From NCBI GenBank assembly GCA_002393945.1, contig DGSO01000001.1, positions 23,566 to 87,565 of the forward strand: 64,000 nucleotides of DNA. The letters run 5' to 3'. The notes beneath the pieces are model-generated. The model saw nothing but the letters and a program-made list of their open reading frames with translations. It made no database searches and was not told the origin of the DNA. The position numbers and the translations under genes were made by a program. This stretch comes from Bacteroidales bacterium UBA4360 (GTDB lineage Bacteria > Bacteroidota > Bacteroidia > Bacteroidales > UBA932). Each line of letters opens with the position of its first letter. Position 1 is the first letter of the stretch. This document shows, in pieces, positions 33,021-42,813 of this stretch.

Positions 33021-34532
33021 ATGGACAAGACTATTGCACTCAGCCCCAACAAAGTTGTGGCTTTTCTCGGCAAACGCCCCGAGACTTTCACCCGCGAAGA
33101 CATCCTTCGCTTCATCGTAGAAAACGGCATCCGCATGGTGGACTTCATGTACCCCGCAGAAGACGGACGCATCAAAACCCTGAATTTTACGGTAAACAGC
33201 TTGGACTACATTGAAACCGTACTCACCGAAGGCGAGCGCGTAGACGGATCCAGCCTGTTCCCTTCATTCATAGAGGCCGGTAATTCCGACCTGTACGTCA
33301 TCCCCCGTTACAGGACGGCATTCGTAGACCCCTTCCAGGAAGTTCCCACCCTCTGCCTGCTGTGCAGCTATTACGACAAGAGCGGTAACGCATTCGACTG
33401 CTCGCCCCACGCAACCCTCATGAGGGCCGAGGCCGCATTCGAAGCATCTACCGGCATGCAGTTCGAGGCCATGGGGGAACTGGAATACTATGTCATCCGC
33501 GACGAAGACCCCCTGTTCCCGGCAACCGACCAGAAAGGTTACCACGAATCGGAGCCTTTTGCAAAACTGAACGACTTCCGCCGCCAGTGCATGCTCTATG
33601 TAGCGGCAACCGGCGGACAGATAAAATACGGCCACAGCGAGGTCGGAAACTTCACCCTTGACGGAAAAATCTGGGAGCAGAACGAAATCGAGTTCCTCCC
33701 CTGCCCCGTAGAAACGGCCGCAGACCAGCTTGTACTGGCAAAATGGGTTATCCGCAACCTGGCATACAAGAACGGCATCGACGTGAGCTTCGCGCCCAAG
33801 ATTACCACCGGAAAGGCAGGCAGCGGCATGCACATCCACATGCGCCTGATGAAGGACGGCAAGAACGCCACCCTTGGAAAGGATGGCAAACTCTCCGAGG
33901 AAGCCCTGCGCGCAATCGCCGGCCTCATGGAGATGGCTCCGTCCATCACTGCATTCGGCAACAAGAATCCTACTTCATACTTCCGCCTGGTTCCTCATCA
34001 GGAGGCTCCCACCAACGTATGCTGGGGAGACTGCAACCGCAGCGCCCTGGTGCGCGTTCCCCTGGGCTGGAGCGCCGGCGTAGACATGTGCGCCAAGACA
34101 AATCCTGCCGAACCTGCCTCCACGCGTGACACCACCGCAAAGCAGACCTTCGAGATGCGCTCACCGGACTGCTCTGCAGATACATACCAGCTCATGGCAG
34201 GCCTCTGCGTCGCATGCCGTATCGGCCTTGAAATGCCTAAGGAAAAGGCCCTCGAGATTGCCCGTGAGAAGTACGTGGACATGGACATCCACCGTGCCGA
34301 AAGCGCCGCAAAGCTCGCCACGCTCAAGCAGCTTCCCACCTGCTGCGCAGAATCTGCCGATGCCCTTGAGGAGGTCCGCAGCATATTCGAGGCCTACGAC
34401 GTTTTCCGTCCCAAGATGATCGACGGGATCGTCCGCTCCCTCAGAAGTTTTGACGACGCCAACCTCCACGAGGCCGCCCGCAAGGACAAAGACCTCATGA
34501 AGAAGCTCGTAGACCGCTTCTATGACTGCTAA
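33021..34532 (+). CDS. glnA: glutamine synthetase, type I-like
   Basis: The product is 503 aa from the ATG at 33021; in-frame codons further up belong to the tRNA. It forms glutamine from glutamate, ammonia and ATP in the cytoplasm. Visible motifs are the N-terminal beta-grasp (VDFMYPAEDGRIKTLNF), the metal/ATP site KAGSGMHIHMR, the glutamate/nucleotide site NPTSYFRLVPHQEAP, the arginine motif CNRSALVRVP, and FEMRSPDCSADTYQ near the adenylylation-loop region. The length and sequence differ from the roughly 700-residue GSIII also common in Bacteroidales, so this is a GSI-type enzyme. Confidence 0.92.
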   Translation: MDKTIALSPNKVVAFLGKRPETFTREDILRFIVENGIRMVDFMYPAEDGRIKTLNFTVNSLDYIETVLTEGERVDGSSLFPSFIEAGNSDLYVIPRYRTAFVDPFQEVPTLCLLCSYYDKSGNAFDCSPHATLMRAEAAFEASTGMQFEAMGELEYYVIRDEDPLFPATDQKGYHESEPFAKLNDFRRQCMLYVAATGGQIKYGHSEVGNFTLDGKIWEQNEIEFLPCPVETAADQLVLAKWVIRNLAYKNGIDVSFAPKITTGKAGSGMHIHMRLMKDGKNATLGKDGKLSEEALRAIAGLMEMAPSITAFGNKNPTSYFRLVPHQEAPTNVCWGDCNRSALVRVPLGWSAGVDMCAKTNPAEPASTRDTTAKQTFEMRSPDCSADTYQLMAGLCVACRIGLEMPKEKALEIAREKYVDMDIHRAESAAKLATLKQLPTCCAESADALEEVRSIFEAYDVFRPKMIDGIVRSLRSFDDANLHEAARKDKDLMKKLVDRFYDC

Positions 34533-34548
34533 TTATTATTACACAGAT

Positions 34549-35511
34549 ATGAAAAAAATATTTCACGCAGCGGCAATCGCAATCATGGCTGTAGCCGCAT
34601 CATCCTGTCTGGGCGGCAAGTACATGGCAAATTACGCCCTGAACTTCGAGCCTCACGGCGTTGCCGACATCGAGCGCACCCGCCACAAGGCAGACTCCCT
34701 CATGCCCGGCAGTACCGCATGGTATGACAGCCTCAAGACTCTCGGAGTCCTGAAGGATACCTTCATGGTGGGCTACAACGGTGTCAAAATCCATTCCTGC
34801 TATGTTCCCGCCAAGGAGCCGGCAAAGGCTCAGGGAACTGCAGTAGTCGTTCACGGCTACGGAGACAACCATTACGTATTCCTCTATCTCGTGCGCATGT
34901 ACAGGGACCGCATGAACTACAACGTGGTATTCCCCGACCTCCAGTATCACGGCTATTCAGACGGTGACCACTGCCAGATGGGCTGGTTCGACCGCTTCGA
35001 CGTTGAGAAATGGGCCGAGATGGGCCACAACGTGTTCAAGAATGACTTCATGGTCCTCCACGGCGTATCCATGGGCGGTGCCACCGTCATGATGGCTTCC
35101 GGCGACGACCTTCCCCCCTACATCAGGGCCATCGTCGAGGACTGCGGCTATTCTTCTGTAGTTACCCAGTTCTACGGAAACCTCAAGGACACCTTCCCCT
35201 ACATCCCGGGAGACATCCTTCAGAGCGCGAGCCTCGTTACCAAGCAGAAACACGGATGGTCCTTCTTCGAGGCCTCTTCCGTGAAGCAACTCAAGAAATC
35301 CACCGTTCCAATGCTCTTCATCCACGGAGATGCCGACGACTTCGTCCCCATCAAGCACTTCCGCAAGAACTATGCAGCAAAAAAGAAAGGATACAAGGAG
35401 TACTGGATTGCACCCGGTGCAGTACACGCCAACTCATACCAGAAGTATCCTCATCTCTATGAGGCACACGTGGCAACCTTCCTTGACAAGGTAAAGGCAG
35501 AAAACCTTTAG
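34549..35511 (+). CDS. alpha/beta-hydrolase lipoprotein
   Basis: The product is 320 aa from the ATG at 34549, which gives MKKIFHAAAIAIMAVAASSC. The in-frame start at 34522 lies inside glnA. The fold is a serine alpha/beta hydrolase: oxyanion turn VVVHGYGDNHY, nucleophile elbow HGVSMGGATV, acid Asp in FIHGDADDFVP and His in APGAVHANSY. The family includes cephalosporin-C deacetylase-like and BEM46-like esterases; the substrate is unknown. It lies 16 nt after glnA, and its stop overlaps the convergent helicase stop. Confidence 0.82.
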   Translation: MKKIFHAAAIAIMAVAASSCLGGKYMANYALNFEPHGVADIERTRHKADSLMPGSTAWYDSLKTLGVLKDTFMVGYNGVKIHSCYVPAKEPAKAQGTAVVVHGYGDNHYVFLYLVRMYRDRMNYNVVFPDLQYHGYSDGDHCQMGWFDRFDVEKWAEMGHNVFKNDFMVLHGVSMGGATVMMASGDDLPPYIRAIVEDCGYSSVVTQFYGNLKDTFPYIPGDILQSASLVTKQKHGWSFFEASSVKQLKKSTVPMLFIHGDADDFVPIKHFRKNYAAKKKGYKEYWIAPGAVHANSYQKYPHLYEAHVATFLDKVKAENL

Positions 35512-37904
35512 ACGTGCCTTAGCTTCGCAAACTTCAGAAGCAAGAGTTTTTCCCCGAACTGATCAAAGCGGATTCTCGCCTTCAGTTCGGGGATTTTTCC
35601 TGTAATCTCCAGGACTTCCCCGGCGCCGAAACGGTTATGCTCTACCCTGTCCCCTACCTTGAATGAAGACATTGGATCAGGTACGAAGTTTTCGTCGATA
35701 ACCGGCGGTCTGGATATCTCCGAGGCCGATTTCAGCGGTCTTGAAGCCGTGAATGAAGGCTTCGTTTCCGGCTTTGGCTGGGCAGGCCTGGGGGTGAAGG
35801 CGGGGCGCTGGCTGAAAGCAGGCTTCTGGACCGGACGCACATCGTCGAAATGCGATGAGAACGACGAGAAACTGCCGGCGGTGAGAGGAGCGTCAAGATA
35901 CTGGGGAGCAATCTCCTTGAGGAAACGGGAAGGGGAATTGCTCTCGTGCTTGCCGTTTCTCATCCTGGTGGTTGCAAATGACAGTTCCACCGCCTTTTCG
36001 GCACGGGTAAGGGCAACGTAGAAAAGGCGCCTTTCCTCTTCCAAATCCTTGGGCGATGCCATCCAGCCTCCGGAGGGGAAAAGATTCTCCTCAAGGCCGG
36101 TGATATAGACATAAGGGAACTCAAGTCCCTTTGCGGAGTGCACTGTCATAAGGGCCACGCGGTTTGCCATCTCATCATCGGAAACGTCAACGTTGGAAAG
36201 GAGTGAAACGTTCTCAAGATAGGCTCCAAGGGTGATTTTGGGGAGGGCATCGGCAGGAACTTCCGATGCATCCTGAACCGCACCGTCCTCTATGAGAGTG
36301 TTCACGAAACTGCCCTGCTCCTCTTCCTTGTATGACGCTACGCTGTCCAGGAGTTCCTGTATGTTGGCAAAACGTGACTGCCCTTCAATTGAAGTATCCG
36401 ACTTGTAGAAAAGGAAGAGGCCGGACTCGCGGGAGAGAGTCATTGCAACGTCCACGGCATCCCCGTCTTCCGCCCCTGCCGATGCAATCATGTCGCAGAA
36501 AGCCTTTATCTTGGCTGCTGCGGCCACCCTGAGGCCGAAGGTCTCAAGGTTCGGCAGATACGCCGCTTCAAAAATGGAAATGCCGTTTACGCGTGCCGCT
36601 TCTGCGAGGGCCGATACTGACGTGTCGCCTATTCCCCTTGCCGGCTTGTTTACAATGCGCCGGAAGGCTTCATCGTCCTTGTTGTTCACGGCAAGCTTGA
36701 AATATGCCATGAGGTCTTTCACTTCGGCCCTTTCGAAGAATGAATTGCCGGAGTAAATCATATAAGGGATATTCCTTCTTCTGAGCTGCTCTTCAAGCGC
36801 ACGTGACTGGGCGTTTGTCCTGTATAGGATGGCAAAATCCTGATACTGAGCCTGGTCCTTACGCATTCTGGAAAGGATGGAAGATGCGACTTGCATTGCT
36901 TCCTCCTGTTCCGTATAGGAGCGCACAAGGTGCAGTTTTTCCCCGTTTTCGCCCATTGAAACGCAGTTCTTGGGTATACGTCCTTCATTGCGCGCAATGA
37001 CGGTATTGGCCGCATTGACGATTGTCTGGGTAGAACGGTAGTTGCGTTCCAGACGGAAGACCTTGGCCTCCGGAAAATCGTGCGAGAAACTCAGTATATT
37101 CTGTATTTCAGCACCGCGGAAGCCGTAGATGGACTGGGAATCGTCACCTACCACGCAAAGGTTGTGATGCCCCGCAGCAAGGCTCTGAAGTATCTTGTAC
37201 TGAGCCATGTTGGTGTCCTGATACTCGTCTACCAGAATATGCTCGAAACGGGAAGAAATGGATGCTGCCGCTTCCGGATTTCCTCTCAGAAGGATATATG
37301 TATAGAGAAGAATATCGTCAAAGTCCATCACACCGCTTTTGCGGCAGGCTTTGCAATATTCTGAATATATCCTGTATATCTCCGGTTTCTTGTGAAGGGT
37401 GTCATTTTCCTTCAAGCCGCCCTCTCCCGCCGCATAGGGCTTGGGCGTAATAAGGGCATTCTTCGCCCAGGAAATACGTGAAAGGACTTCCCTGGGCTTG
37501 TAGATCTTGTCATCCAGGCCAAGCTGCTTGATTACATTCTTTATCGCTCCCTGAGAATCCTGCGTATCGTAGATGGTAAACTCGTGAGGGAAGCCGAGCC
37601 AGTCGGCCCATTCCCTGAGGAAGCGGATAAAGATGGAGTGGAAGGTGCCCATCCAGATGCCACGGGCTTTCCTTGCGCCTATCATGAGCGCAATCCTGTC
37701 CTTCATCTCCCCTGCCGCCTTCTTGGTGAAGGTGAGGGCGAGGATCCTCTCCGGAGGAACCCCGTTCTCAATAAGGTATGCTATCCTGGATGTGAGAACC
37801 CTGGTCTTGCCGCTGCCGGCTCCGGCTACTATAAGCATCGGCCCGTTAAGGCATTGCACAGCCTTCAGCTGCTCCGGGTTCAAATCTCTCAAAATCTCGC
37901 TCAT
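35508..37904 (-). CDS. pcrA: UvrD/PcrA-family superfamily-1A DNA helicase
   Basis: A 798-aa helicase with all SF1A motifs in order: Walker A VAGAGSGKTRV, motif II VDEYQDTN, GDDSQSIYGFRGA, LERNYRS, LMTVHSAKGLEF and LFYVALTRAEK. The C-terminal about 55 residues (FKVGDRVEHNRFGAGEV) form the Tudor-like RNA-polymerase-interacting domain typical of PcrA. It unwinds DNA 3'-5' in nucleotide-excision repair and in clearing recombinase and transcription conflicts. Its 3' end overlaps the hydrolase gene by 4 nt. Confidence 0.92.
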   Translation of the reverse strand: MSEILRDLNPEQLKAVQCLNGPMLIVAGAGSGKTRVLTSRIAYLIENGVPPERILALTFTKKAAGEMKDRIALMIGARKARGIWMGTFHSIFIRFLREWADWLGFPHEFTIYDTQDSQGAIKNVIKQLGLDDKIYKPREVLSRISWAKNALITPKPYAAGEGGLKENDTLHKKPEIYRIYSEYCKACRKSGVMDFDDILLYTYILLRGNPEAAASISSRFEHILVDEYQDTNMAQYKILQSLAAGHHNLCVVGDDSQSIYGFRGAEIQNILSFSHDFPEAKVFRLERNYRSTQTIVNAANTVIARNEGRIPKNCVSMGENGEKLHLVRSYTEQEEAMQVASSILSRMRKDQAQYQDFAILYRTNAQSRALEEQLRRRNIPYMIYSGNSFFERAEVKDLMAYFKLAVNNKDDEAFRRIVNKPARGIGDTSVSALAEAARVNGISIFEAAYLPNLETFGLRVAAAAKIKAFCDMIASAGAEDGDAVDVAMTLSRESGLFLFYKSDTSIEGQSRFANIQELLDSVASYKEEEQGSFVNTLIEDGAVQDASEVPADALPKITLGAYLENVSLLSNVDVSDDEMANRVALMTVHSAKGLEFPYVYITGLEENLFPSGGWMASPKDLEEERRLFYVALTRAEKAVELSFATTRMRNGKHESNSPSRFLKEIAPQYLDAPLTAGSFSSFSSHFDDVRPVQKPAFSQRPAFTPRPAQPKPETKPSFTASRPLKSASEISRPPVIDENFVPDPMSSFKVGDRVEHNRFGAGEVLEITGKIPELKARIRFDQFGEKLLLLKFAKLRHV

Positions 37905-37932
37905 GGCCCTTCTATTTTAGACTGCGAAGATA

Positions 37933-37966
37933 AGAAAAAAATCCGCTCGGCGAGCGGATTTTCTAT
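37933..37966 (-). terminator. rho-independent terminator after the outer-membrane barrel gene
   Basis: A near-perfect palindrome (ATCCGCTCG/CGAGCGGAT) flanked by A and T runs, 18 nt after the stop of the gene at 37984. On the minus strand it ends in TTTTTTT. Confidence 0.75.
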
Positions 37967-37983
37967 AATGTATGAAAGATTTT

Positions 37984-39384
37984 TTAGAACTGATAGTTAA
38001 TGCCGATACCAATCCAGAGACCTGCGTCCATGCCCTCGGTGAAGCACTTTGCAAAGTCGGCGGAGACGATGAAGTTCTGGTTCATGGCAATCTTGAGGCC
38101 TGCACCGCCGCTGTACACAAGGGCATTGACCTTGGTAGGATCGTAGATGGCGGTTGTATCACCGGTAAGAGCGTTGAATGCGGGATCGTAAACCTTTCCG
38201 TCAGGAGCGGCTATCTTTGCAAGAGCATCGGCCTTGTAGGGCTTGGTGATGATGCCTGCATCGAAGAACGGGTTCACCGCAATATAGAAATACTGGTTGA
38301 GAAGGTCAAATTTCACGAGCTTTACGCGGAGTTCGGCATTTACCCATGCCATGCCTTCGGCAAGGATTCTGTTCTCGCGCAGACCACGGATGGTGTTGCT
38401 GGAGCCGAAGCCTTCGGAAATCATGTTGCGCTGGACAAGCAGAGGGTTGTTCTGGATCATGTAGAACGGAGTTTCACCGGCGATCGTCTGCTGCCATGCA
38501 AGACGGTATGCGAATACGGGACGTCCTGCAGGGATGATGTCCAGAGGGATGGAGATGTACTGACGGAAATATGCACAAGCCTTGAGGTATGCGTTGTTGA
38601 GAACGTTTCCGTTGAGGTATGCCTCAGCCCAGATACCCTTGTTGGGAGCGGCTTCCATGTCGCGGGTGTCGTAGACGAGACCTGCATTGAGCTCAAGTGC
38701 GGTACCGCCGTCCTTCTCTGCATCCGTGATGACGTTGTTGTTTACCAGGAACCTGTACAGGGTGGAATTGGTGTTGTAGAAACGGGTTTCGTCATCCACC
38801 TTCACGCCGTTGTCCTTCATGTCCCCGAGTTTCCAGTTCCAGAAGTTGACACCGGCTGCCCAGTTGAGGTTATCGGTGATTCTGCCCTGGAAATTGGCGA
38901 GGATACGGAGCATGTTGCGGCTCATGCCGTAGTAATTCACATTTGTAAGCTGGGCAGGGTTCAAAGCCGATTCGGGAATGGTCACCTCCCTGTTGCCCCA
39001 TACATCGTAATTCTGCGCTGCTGCAGCACCGTTGAAGCCCCACAGACTGTAAAGAGGGTCTGTCATGTAGGTAACTGATGCGTTGACGCGCATGTTGGGA
39101 ATCAGATACTTGGAGTCGTACGCAAGGTAAAGGCGCATACGGTGGCTGTGAGTGAAATAGGAACCTTCCCAGCTGATTTTGTGAAGCGGATCAGGGTAGG
39201 TTTTGCCGTCACCGTAATAATAAATGTCTCCGAAAGCGCCGGCCTGGAAACCATTGTCAACAGAATAGGTTGCTGTGGGAAGAACGCCAAAACTCCAGCC
39301 GGTCTTCATCTCTTTTTCTTCCTGGGCCGAAAGGCTCAGACCCATTGCCATGACGGCAATTGCAGATAATAACAGTTTTTTCAT
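37984..39384 (-). CDS. Omp85/BamA-like outer-membrane beta-barrel protein without POTRA domains
   Basis: A 466-aa protein with a Sec signal (MAMGLSLSAQ) and a barrel-only Bac_surface_Ag-like architecture. It shows ELNAGLVYDTRDMEAAPNKG, the lid-loop region NTIRGLRENRI, LAEGMAWVNAELRVKL, FDAGIIT and a final aromatic strand GIGINYQF. Bacteroidota encode many such short Omp85-type proteins whose roles (lipid or protein insertion, or a channel) are unsettled. It stands alone between two divergent units and has its own terminator. Confidence 0.72.
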   Translation of the reverse strand: MKKLLLSAIAVMAMGLSLSAQEEKEMKTGWSFGVLPTATYSVDNGFQAGAFGDIYYYGDGKTYPDPLHKISWEGSYFTHSHRMRLYLAYDSKYLIPNMRVNASVTYMTDPLYSLWGFNGAAAAQNYDVWGNREVTIPESALNPAQLTNVNYYGMSRNMLRILANFQGRITDNLNWAAGVNFWNWKLGDMKDNGVKVDDETRFYNTNSTLYRFLVNNNVITDAEKDGGTALELNAGLVYDTRDMEAAPNKGIWAEAYLNGNVLNNAYLKACAYFRQYISIPLDIIPAGRPVFAYRLAWQQTIAGETPFYMIQNNPLLVQRNMISEGFGSSNTIRGLRENRILAEGMAWVNAELRVKLVKFDLLNQYFYIAVNPFFDAGIITKPYKADALAKIAAPDGKVYDPAFNALTGDTTAIYDPTKVNALVYSGGAGLKIAMNQNFIVSADFAKCFTEGMDAGLWIGIGINYQF

Positions 39385-39480
39385 ATTAGTTTTAGTAAGT
39401 ATTCAAAATGGAATGCAAATCTACGAAAAAATTCGTAACTTCGCGACGTTTTTTAGAATAACTAACAAACCTATACTATA

Positions 39481-40815
39481 ATGTCTGACAATCTCGATCT
39501 TAAAAAGGGCCTGAACATCCCCATTGAGGGTGCTCCTGCCCGCGAGGTCGTGGCAACCGTAGTACCGGACACCGTAGCAATCAAGCCTACAGACTTCAAG
39601 GGCTTTGTTCCAAGGCTTCTTGTCAAGGAAGGCGATGCAGTCCTGGCCGGTTCTCCCGTCATGGCCGACAAACAACGTCCCGGGATTCTGCTTACTTCCC
39701 CCGTCAGCGGCACTGTACAGCAGGTTCTGAGAGGTGAAAAGAGAAAGCTTCTGGCAGTAGTGGTAAAGGCCTCCGACAAGCAGGAGTACGTAAACTTTGG
39801 CGCAAAGGCCCCTCAATCGGCCGATGAGACCAAGGACCTCCTCCTCAAGTCCGGCCTCTGGGGTGCCGTCATTGAACGCCCTTACGGCGTCATGGCCAGC
39901 CTCGAAACCGCTCCCAAGGCAATCTTCATCTCATCTTTCTCCACCGCTCCCCTCGCCGCAGACACGGACTTCACCCTTGCCGATTCCCTTCAGGACATCC
40001 AGGCAGGCGTCAACGCCCTTGCCAAAATCGCACCCGTACACATGAGCGTGCGCAAAGACGTGTACTCCAGCACAATCTTCCATAAGGTAGAAAATGTAGT
40101 GGAGCATGTTGTAAGCGGTCCCCACCCGGCCGGCAACGTTGGAATCCAGATAAGCCACATCAGCCCCATCATGAAAGGCGAAACCGTCTGGACCATCTCT
40201 CCCGTGCTCCTGGCCGCTTTCGGCAAGCTTATCAACACCGGAAAGCTTGACCTTACCCGCAAGGTGGCCATTACCGGTCCCGCTGCTCAGAAGCCCGCTT
40301 ACATCACCGCCCTTCCCGGAACACCCGTCAAGGATCTCGTTAAGGTCCAGGGAGATGTCCGCATCATCGGCGGAGACGTCCTCACCGGCGAAAACCTCGG
40401 CCAGGAAGGCTTCCTCGGCTTCTTCGAAGACCAGGTCACCCTTCTTCCCGAAGGCCGTGAAAGAGAGTGGTTCGGCTGGGCCAAGCCCTTCCGTCCCAAG
40501 GTACATTCCTCTTCCTGGTGCTACTTCTCCTGGCTCACACCTTCTAAGAAGTACAAGATGGACACCAACCTGCATGGCGGTCCCCGCGCTTTCGTGGAGA
40601 CAAAGTGCTTCGAGGATGTCACCCCTATGGAAATCTTCCCTATCTACCTCATCAAGGCCTGCCTTGCCGGCGATATCGAGAAGATGGAAAAATTCGGCAT
40701 TTACGAAGTCCTGCCCGAGGACCTTGCCCTCTGCGACTACGTAGATCCTTCCAAGAACGAAATCCAGGCCATTATCCAGAAGGGTATAGACCTGATGATC
40801 AAAGAAATGGCATAA
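39481..40815 (+). CDS. nqrA: Na+-translocating NADH:quinone reductase subunit A
   Basis: A 444-aa subunit that opens the six-gene nqr operon. The N-terminus (KKGLNIPIEGAP) and the biotinyl-like segment (VKEGDAVLAGSPV, SPVSGTVQQVLRGEKRKLL) are typical of NqrA, and it carries IGGDVLTGENLG in the second half. It forms the cytoplasmic quinone-proximal part of the complex that couples NADH oxidation to Na+ export. It lies 3 nt before nqrB. Confidence 0.95.
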   Translation: MSDNLDLKKGLNIPIEGAPAREVVATVVPDTVAIKPTDFKGFVPRLLVKEGDAVLAGSPVMADKQRPGILLTSPVSGTVQQVLRGEKRKLLAVVVKASDKQEYVNFGAKAPQSADETKDLLLKSGLWGAVIERPYGVMASLETAPKAIFISSFSTAPLAADTDFTLADSLQDIQAGVNALAKIAPVHMSVRKDVYSSTIFHKVENVVEHVVSGPHPAGNVGIQISHISPIMKGETVWTISPVLLAAFGKLINTGKLDLTRKVAITGPAAQKPAYITALPGTPVKDLVKVQGDVRIIGGDVLTGENLGQEGFLGFFEDQVTLLPEGREREWFGWAKPFRPKVHSSSWCYFSWLTPSKKYKMDTNLHGGPRAFVETKCFEDVTPMEIFPIYLIKACLAGDIEKMEKFGIYEVLPEDLALCDYVDPSKNEIQAIIQKGIDLMIKEMA

Positions 40816-40818
40816 GTT

Positions 40819-41973
40819 ATGGCAGAGAATACAAAACCCGGACTTTTTGAAAAAGGCGGAAAGCTCTACTGGCTCCACTCTACCATAGATGCTTTCGACA
40901 CCTTCCTCCGCGTTCCCGGCACCGTTACGGCAAAGGGCGCACACGTGAGGGACGGTATAGACCTCAAGAGGGTCATGATCATGGTGGTCATCGCCCTTGT
41001 TCCCGCCGCACTCTTCGGCATGTACAACGTAGGTCTCCAGACTTCCACCCTCTACGGGCTGGACTGGGGCTTCTGGCACATGTTCTGGTACGGCCTTCTC
41101 AGGATGCTTCCCCTGTTCGTGGTTTCCTACGCAGTGGGTCTCATCATCGAATTCGCCTCATCCCAGATCCGTGGCGAAGAAGTGAATGAGGGTTACCTCG
41201 TTACCGGTTTCCTCATTCCCCTAATCGTCCCTGTGGACGTTCCGCTGTGGATGCTGGCTCTCGCAGTAGCATTCTCCGTAATCTTCGTCAAGGAAGTGTT
41301 CGGCGGCACCGGAATGAACATCTGGAACCCCGCACTGGTTGCACGTGCCTTCCTCTTCTTCTCATACCCTTCATCCATGTCAGGATCTGACGTATGGGTA
41401 TCCAAGACCTGGGTTGGCGCACTCAAGGACGTGGATGCAATTTCTGCAGCCACTCCCCTTGCAATCGCACATGACGGCGCATACGATGCCGCTACAGGTG
41501 CCGTCGGCCAGTACTCTTTCATGGATATGTTCTGGGGCTTCATTCCCGGATCTACCGGTGAAACCAGCGTGGTCGCCATCCTCATCGGCGCACTCATCCT
41601 CGTCTGGACCGGCGTAGCTTCCTGGAAGATCATGGTCTCCAGCGTTGCCGGCGGCCTTCTGGTGGGCTGGCTGGGCCAGCTTGCAGGCGCAACCGCACTG
41701 CCCTGCTGGTATCAGCTCGTCATGGGCGGCTTCCTCTTCGGCTCCGTCTTCATGGCAACAGACCCTGTCACCGCAGCACAGACAGAAACCGGCAAATGGA
41801 TCTACGGCTTCCTCATCGGCGCACTGGCCGTTGTGGTACGTCTCTGGAACCCCGGTTACATGGAGGGCATGATGCTCGCCATCCTTCTTATGAATACCTT
41901 CGCACCGCTCATTGACCACTGCGTAGTTACCGCCAAGGTCAACCGCCGTGCAAAGAAAGCTCTCAACGCCTAA
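40819..41973 (+). CDS. nqrB: Na+-translocating NADH:quinone reductase subunit B
   Basis: A 384-aa integral membrane subunit with about ten hydrophobic segments. SAATPLAIA holds the threonine expected to carry covalent FMN through a phosphodiester bond. FGGTGMNIWNPALVARAF and the C-terminal FMATDPVTAAQTETGKW are strongly conserved NqrB/RnfD features. This subunit forms the Na+ pathway together with NqrD and NqrE. Confidence 0.95.
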   Translation: MAENTKPGLFEKGGKLYWLHSTIDAFDTFLRVPGTVTAKGAHVRDGIDLKRVMIMVVIALVPAALFGMYNVGLQTSTLYGLDWGFWHMFWYGLLRMLPLFVVSYAVGLIIEFASSQIRGEEVNEGYLVTGFLIPLIVPVDVPLWMLALAVAFSVIFVKEVFGGTGMNIWNPALVARAFLFFSYPSSMSGSDVWVSKTWVGALKDVDAISAATPLAIAHDGAYDAATGAVGQYSFMDMFWGFIPGSTGETSVVAILIGALILVWTGVASWKIMVSSVAGGLLVGWLGQLAGATALPCWYQLVMGGFLFGSVFMATDPVTAAQTETGKWIYGFLIGALAVVVRLWNPGYMEGMMLAILLMNTFAPLIDHCVVTAKVNRRAKKALNA

Positions 41974-41985
41974 AGGATACGCGCC

Positions 41986-42810
41986 ATGAATACAAACAAC
42001 AATCTTTACACAGTCATTTACACGAGCGTAATCGTGATTGTGGTGGCAGCGCTCCTTGCATTCGTATCCCAAAGCCTCAAGAGCCGCCAGGATGCCAATG
42101 AGAAGGCCGATACCATCTCCCAGATGCTTACGGCAGCCGGTTATGCCAGCAAGGCAGAGCTCGGCAAGCTTGGCAACACTGCAGTCCTTGACAAGTACGC
42201 TGCAGAAATTGAAAAGGCATTCGTAATCGACCTCGAAGGCAATGAACTCCGCACTCTCGGAATCGAGCGCGAGGGTATCGAGGTTTACAGCCCCAAGCAG
42301 CTCAAGCGTCAGAACTACAACATCAAGGGCGGCCCCAACAAGACCGGAGACCCCGAACTTCCCGTTTTCCTGTTCAAGAACGGACGCACTGTCGTTCCTA
42401 TCTACGGTGCAGGACTCTGGGGCCCCATCTGGGGTTACATCTCTTTCGAGAAAGACCTCGGCACAATCGGCGGAGCATATTTTGACCACGAGTCAGAAAC
42501 TGCCGGCCTCGGTGCCAAGATCAAGGACGATCCTTCCTTCCAGGCCGAATTCATCGGCGAGAAGGCAGACTTCGCAGATGCCAATGTCTTTGATATCGTC
42601 AAGGGCGGCGCTCCCAAGGATGCAGAAGGAAAGTCCGTAGTGGATAACAAGATCGACGCCATCACCGGTGCAACCATGACCTCCAACGGTCTGGACGCAG
42701 CCATCGACACCTGGCTTGCTGCCTACAGCGCATGGTTCAGCGCAAATGCCCCCAAGGGTTGCGACAAGCCCTGCTGCAGCGGCGAAGATCATAAATGTGA
42801 GGAGGAATAA
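41986..42810 (+). CDS. nqrC: Na+-translocating NADH:quinone reductase subunit C, with Cys-rich tail
   Basis: A 274-aa subunit: one N-terminal transmembrane helix (VIYTSVIVIVVAALLAFV) and a periplasmic FMN-binding domain. The flavinylation motif TGATMTS (residues about 225-231) carries the acceptor threonine. Upstream SPKQLKRQNYN and GPIWGYISF are typical. After the normal end of the family the protein continues with GCDKPCCSGEDHKCEEE, four Cys and one His in 17 residues. I do not associate that tail with NqrC in general; it could bind metal or form disulfides in the periplasm. Confidence 0.93.
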   Translation: MNTNNNLYTVIYTSVIVIVVAALLAFVSQSLKSRQDANEKADTISQMLTAAGYASKAELGKLGNTAVLDKYAAEIEKAFVIDLEGNELRTLGIEREGIEVYSPKQLKRQNYNIKGGPNKTGDPELPVFLFKNGRTVVPIYGAGLWGPIWGYISFEKDLGTIGGAYFDHESETAGLGAKIKDDPSFQAEFIGEKADFADANVFDIVKGGAPKDAEGKSVVDNKIDAITGATMTSNGLDAAIDTWLAAYSAWFSANAPKGCDKPCCSGEDHKCEEE

Positions 42811-42813
42811 GCC

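Noticed and set aside
39931..41079. Minus-strand ORF of 382 codons opposite nqrA-nqrB (and a similar one at 41380-42489)
   Set aside because: Shadows of strongly conserved nqr genes; no recognisable motif, and composition follows the opposite strand.
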